Shown piece after piece: positions 61,871-64,000 of a stretch of 64,000 bases of DNA. The position numbers and the translations under genes are program-made. The stretch lies in assembly GCA_029941115.1 (NCBI GenBank), contig JAPYRK010000001.1:101322-165321 (forward strand). The letters run 5' to 3'. How positions within the stretch are numbered: the first letter of the stretch is position 1; every line of letters begins with the position of its first letter. Below the pieces are notes generated by a model, which was not told the DNA's origin, made no database searches, and saw only the letters and a program-made list of their open reading frames with translations. The stretch comes from Dehalococcoidia bacterium. Lineage in GTDB: Bacteria; Chloroflexota; Dehalococcoidia; UBA2979.

Positions 61871-62332
61871 ATGATTCCTTTCGACGCGACAGCAGATGAC
61901 GCGGGAGATCGCTTAGCCAATTTTGAAAAACAGTTGCTAACACTACCCTCACGAAAGTCGTATTTACTACCAGCCTTTCATATGGCCCAACAATATCTTG
62001 ACTGGCTTCCGCGAGAATCTATTTTAGTAATCGCGAGTCATTTGCGAATTCCTTTGTCGGAGGTATATGCCACAGCGACTGCGTATTCCGAACTGCGTCT
62101 GGAAAAGCCCGAATACGGGGCATGGTATATGTGTACTGGCGTTGCCTGTGAGGCCGCAGGCGCGCAGCGCATAATTGCTGCGATAGAGACCGTACCTGGA
62201 AAATTTGGGCGTACAGATTGTCAATTTTTATGTTCATTGGCGCCGATATGCACAGATCACCGCGGAAGAATCCTTGGGAGACTGACTGAAAATAGAGTAA
62301 GAGCTATTTTTCTGGAAGACAGAGGAGATTAA
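61871..62332 (+). CDS. nuoE: NuoE-like [2Fe-2S] subunit
   Basis: 153 residues: helical N-terminus (FHMAQQYLDWLPRESILVIASHLRIPLSEVYATATAYSEL) and a thioredoxin-like [2Fe-2S] domain with CTGVAC (C-x4-C) and CQFLC (C-x3-C), the exact NuoE ligand spacing. AGGAG lies before the ATG. It pairs with NuoF 8 nt downstream as a diaphorase module for complex I, a formate dehydrogenase or a hydrogenase. Confidence 0.9.
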   Translation: MIPFDATADDAGDRLANFEKQLLTLPSRKSYLLPAFHMAQQYLDWLPRESILVIASHLRIPLSEVYATATAYSELRLEKPEYGAWYMCTGVACEAAGAQRIIAAIETVPGKFGRTDCQFLCSLAPICTDHRGRILGRLTENRVRAIFLEDRGD

Positions 62333-62340
62333 CCAGCTTC

Positions 62341-63840
62341 ATGACGATTCAGCAAGCCTTTTTGAAAACTATTCTCGATGAATCGAGTAAACACTCTATT
62401 GCCCAACTATTTATTCACAAGGGTACCTGTGGTGAGGCGACAGATATTGTTTCGGTTTGTGAGGAGCTAGGGATAATTGAGCTGGCGATGAGCCTGAACG
62501 CGAAGATCATTGAAACATCCTGTGACGGTAGGTGCTGGGCGGCACCGTCGGTTACTGCCCAAAAGAACAATGATAGGGGTGCGTCTTATAGCAGGCGATT
62601 TGATCGCATTGACTTGGGTGTAAATCTTAAAGAGCTAGGTGAGGTACTTGATTTATCAACGGTGCATAATGTGTTTGATGATGGGGCAACAGGACTGACT
62701 TCACGATTTGGTCAATTGGACGGAAGCCTTCTCGCTGCGGTGGAGCTCGGCGCGTACGGCGTGGCGGAGAAAGTATTTCAACAAGATCAAAAAAGCATTC
62801 TCAGCAAAATTGAAGAAAGTAAGCTGTCGGGAAGAGGGGGTGCGCATTTTCCTACGGGTCTAAAATGGAAGCTAGCAGCACAGAATGAAGGACCTCGCTA
62901 TTTGGTTGTGAACGCTGAAGAAGGTGAGCCTGGGGTGTTTAAAGATAGGCATTTGCTAGAAGCAGACCCCCACAGGTTGATCGAGGGAATATTAATTTGC
63001 TGTTACGCCGTCGGAGTAGAGAAAGCATTCGTTTATATAAACGGTCAAGCTCATAAAGGAATTGAGTCATTTATGACTGCACTTGAGCAAGCCCGGAATT
63101 CCGGGATTACCGGCCCCGAATTTCTTCCGGAAAAAATGACTGTTGATATAGAGGTGCGGGCGGGTGCGGGTGGATATGTCTGCGGGGAAGAGTCTGTAAT
63201 TTTGAATTCGATAGAGGGAGCGCGCCCCGTCCCTAGGTTTAAGCCACCTTTTGCAACCGATCAGGGTTTATGGGGCATGCCGACGGTGATTAATAACGTG
63301 GAGACTCTGGCTGCGGTTACCACTCTTTGGCAAGATTTCCCTCCCCCAACAAAACTTGTTTCTCTTTCTGGCAACATAGCGCGCCCGGGCGTTTACGAAG
63401 TTCCTGCTGATGGAACCTTGAGTTGGAATGGGTTTTTGTTGTCTGTTGGTGCGGAATTAGAAACTGTGCCGGCTATTCTTTTAGGCGGCCCTTCTGGAAC
63501 ATTTGTACACCGTGACAAATTTGAAGAACAGATAGAGATGAAAAATATTGGGGCCGGAGGAATTTTCGTATTGTCGCCAAACTCGTCGGTTAAGGAAATT
63601 ACGAACTCTCTTGCCGGTTATAATGAGCGAGAATCGTGCGGAGAATGCACCCCCTGTAGAGAAGGTACTATGCGGCTTACTGAACTGCTGCAGCAGGAGA
63701 CTGTGGACCTGAAAAAAGTTGAAGAATTAATTGAAGTCATGGAAGAAGCGTCGCTGTGTATGCTCGGTGGAATGGCTGGCAGACCGGTGAAAAGTGCAAT
63801 TGAAAATTTTCCTGCCACCTGGATATCAACAGAGCGGTGA
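62341..63840 (+). CDS. nuoF: NuoF-like NADH/FMN/[4Fe-4S] subunit with N-terminal [2Fe-2S]-type domain
   Basis: 499 residues. Residues ~1-110 are a thioredoxin-like domain (FIHKGTCGEATD ... TSCDGRC), as in HoxF/HndC/FdsB-type proteins rather than simple NuoF. NADH/FMN loops are GRGGAHFPTGLKWKL (usual GAGFP reads GAHFP) and VNAEEGEPGVFKDR; the [4Fe-4S] site is ESCGECTPCREGTMRL. Gene order with NuoE but without NuoG in view fits a diaphorase of a soluble dehydrogenase. Its 3' end forms half of a 16-bp inverted repeat and the stop overlaps the next GTG. Confidence 0.9.
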   Translation: MTIQQAFLKTILDESSKHSIAQLFIHKGTCGEATDIVSVCEELGIIELAMSLNAKIIETSCDGRCWAAPSVTAQKNNDRGASYSRRFDRIDLGVNLKELGEVLDLSTVHNVFDDGATGLTSRFGQLDGSLLAAVELGAYGVAEKVFQQDQKSILSKIEESKLSGRGGAHFPTGLKWKLAAQNEGPRYLVVNAEEGEPGVFKDRHLLEADPHRLIEGILICCYAVGVEKAFVYINGQAHKGIESFMTALEQARNSGITGPEFLPEKMTVDIEVRAGAGGYVCGEESVILNSIEGARPVPRFKPPFATDQGLWGMPTVINNVETLAAVTTLWQDFPPPTKLVSLSGNIARPGVYEVPADGTLSWNGFLLSVGAELETVPAILLGGPSGTFVHRDKFEEQIEMKNIGAGGIFVLSPNSSVKEITNSLAGYNERESCGECTPCREGTMRLTELLQQETVDLKKVEELIEVMEEASLCMLGGMAGRPVKSAIENFPATWISTER

Positions 63841-63920
63841 GAAGTGTAGCGGTGGTAGTATTGCTGGGATTCAGCCTGCTCGTTGGATGCACGGAGGAGC
63901 CTGCTGATATCCAGGTGGCA
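63813..63920. repeat. 16-bp perfect inverted repeat (arms 63813-63828 and 63905-63920)
   Basis: TGCCACCTGGATATCA and TGATATCCAGGTGGCA are exact reverse complements separated by 76 nt. The left arm is in the last codons of nuoF; the right arm is in the lipoprotein gene just after the lipobox. The nuoF stop, the lipoprotein start and its signal peptide are in the loop. Confidence 0.95.
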
Positions 63921-64000
63921 ATTGCAACAACAGAAGTCAAGGGTACTGAAACCGCTACAGCCGTAGCGCCATCAACAGCGTCATCAACAGCGTCATCAAC
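63837..64000 (+). CDS. Lipoprotein, 3' partial (missed by the ORF track)
   Basis: The GTG at 63837 overlaps the nuoF stop (GTGA). The sequence reads RSVAVVVLLGFSLLVGC then TEEPADIQVAIATTE, a clear lipoprotein signal with lipobox LVGC. It continues into a Ser/Thr/Ala linker encoded by imperfect 12-bp repeats (APSTASSTASST) and runs off the window edge. The layout is like the M23 lipoprotein linker. The mature domain is not visible, so the function is unknown. Confidence 0.8.
   Translation, partial: MRSVAVVVLLGFSLLVGCTEEPADIQVAIATTEVKGTETATAVAPSTASSTASS

Overview
The window looks like a chromosomal segment of a free-living, probably marine, Chloroflexota-type bacterium (SAR202/Dehalococcoidia-like is my best guess). 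The reasons are moderate-to-low GC, a monoderm-type YidC, MurT/GatD lipid II amidation and a sortase, several lipoproteins, two family III (CaiB/BaiF) CoA-transferases, a luciferase-like flavin monooxygenase, DinB proteins and menaquinone methylation. The taxonomic call is inference from gene content and was not tested. I see no prophage, insertion sequence, CRISPR array or defence island; the window is a compact housekeeping chromosome.

Layout. 1-2.6 kb: PSP1/RicT-like protein (cut by the window edge), rhodanese, DinB and RidA. 2.6-9.4 kb: an origin-type block on the minus strand, read as rpmH, rnpA, yidD, a beta-propeller lipoprotein, yidC, jag, parA, parB. It contains a perfect 16-bp parS, and the parA ORF is fused to a PfkB-type kinase. 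9.5-9.8 kb: two tRNA-Thr genes. 9.8-13.4 kb: hypotheticals, an ABC-2 transporter whose ATPase has lost its catalytic motifs, and a hydrolase. 13.4-20.4 kb: ispH, a glutaredoxin-like protein, lgt, an M23 lipoprotein, gatD, murT, tatA and a beta-propeller protein. 20.6-25.1 kb: gyrB, dapB and dapA. 25.3-30.4 kb: alcohol dehydrogenase, cyclic-di-AMP receptor-like protein, glycosyltransferase, purK, purE and a luciferase-like oxidoreductase. 30.6-37.3 kb: rpsO, pnp, a 2-hydroxyacid dehydrogenase, a phosphoribosyltransferase, GAF, DegV-like and PAP2 proteins. 37.4-43.5 kb: leucyl aminopeptidase, VOC, HAD, two related aminotransferases and a sortase. 43.6-51.6 kb: an acyl-CoA region with two CoA-transferases, a crotonase-fold protein and an acyl-CoA dehydrogenase, plus PncC, a HemL-like aminotransferase, a pterin dehydratase and a NUDIX hydrolase. 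52-55.3 kb: a divergent dnaA, nadD and obg. 55.6-64 kb: methyltransferase, two XdhC-type proteins, ychF, trmO, rpsT, a cysteine-domain/truncated-haemoglobin fusion, menG, MOSC, NuoE/NuoF and the start of a lipoprotein.

Most striking signals. (1) Four genes (dnaA, gyrB, a crotonase-fold gene and an M23 lipoprotein gene) have no usable ATG, GTG or TTG at their real N-terminus. In each, a good Shine-Dalgarno sits 5-8 nt before an in-frame ATT, ATC or ATA. The ORF track truncates all four. (2) The chromosome-partition ParA is the C-terminal half of a kinase-ParA polypeptide, and a perfect parS overlaps the start of a nearby lipoprotein gene. (3) DnaA has altered Walker B, sensor 2 and DNA-recognition residues, and no cluster of classical DnaA boxes is visible in the window. 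(4) An ABC ATPase has substitutions in every catalytic motif. (5) Several long perfect inverted repeats sit on gene junctions. I did not find a complete new multi-gene system; the novelty lies in non-canonical initiation, domain fusions and degenerate motor proteins.
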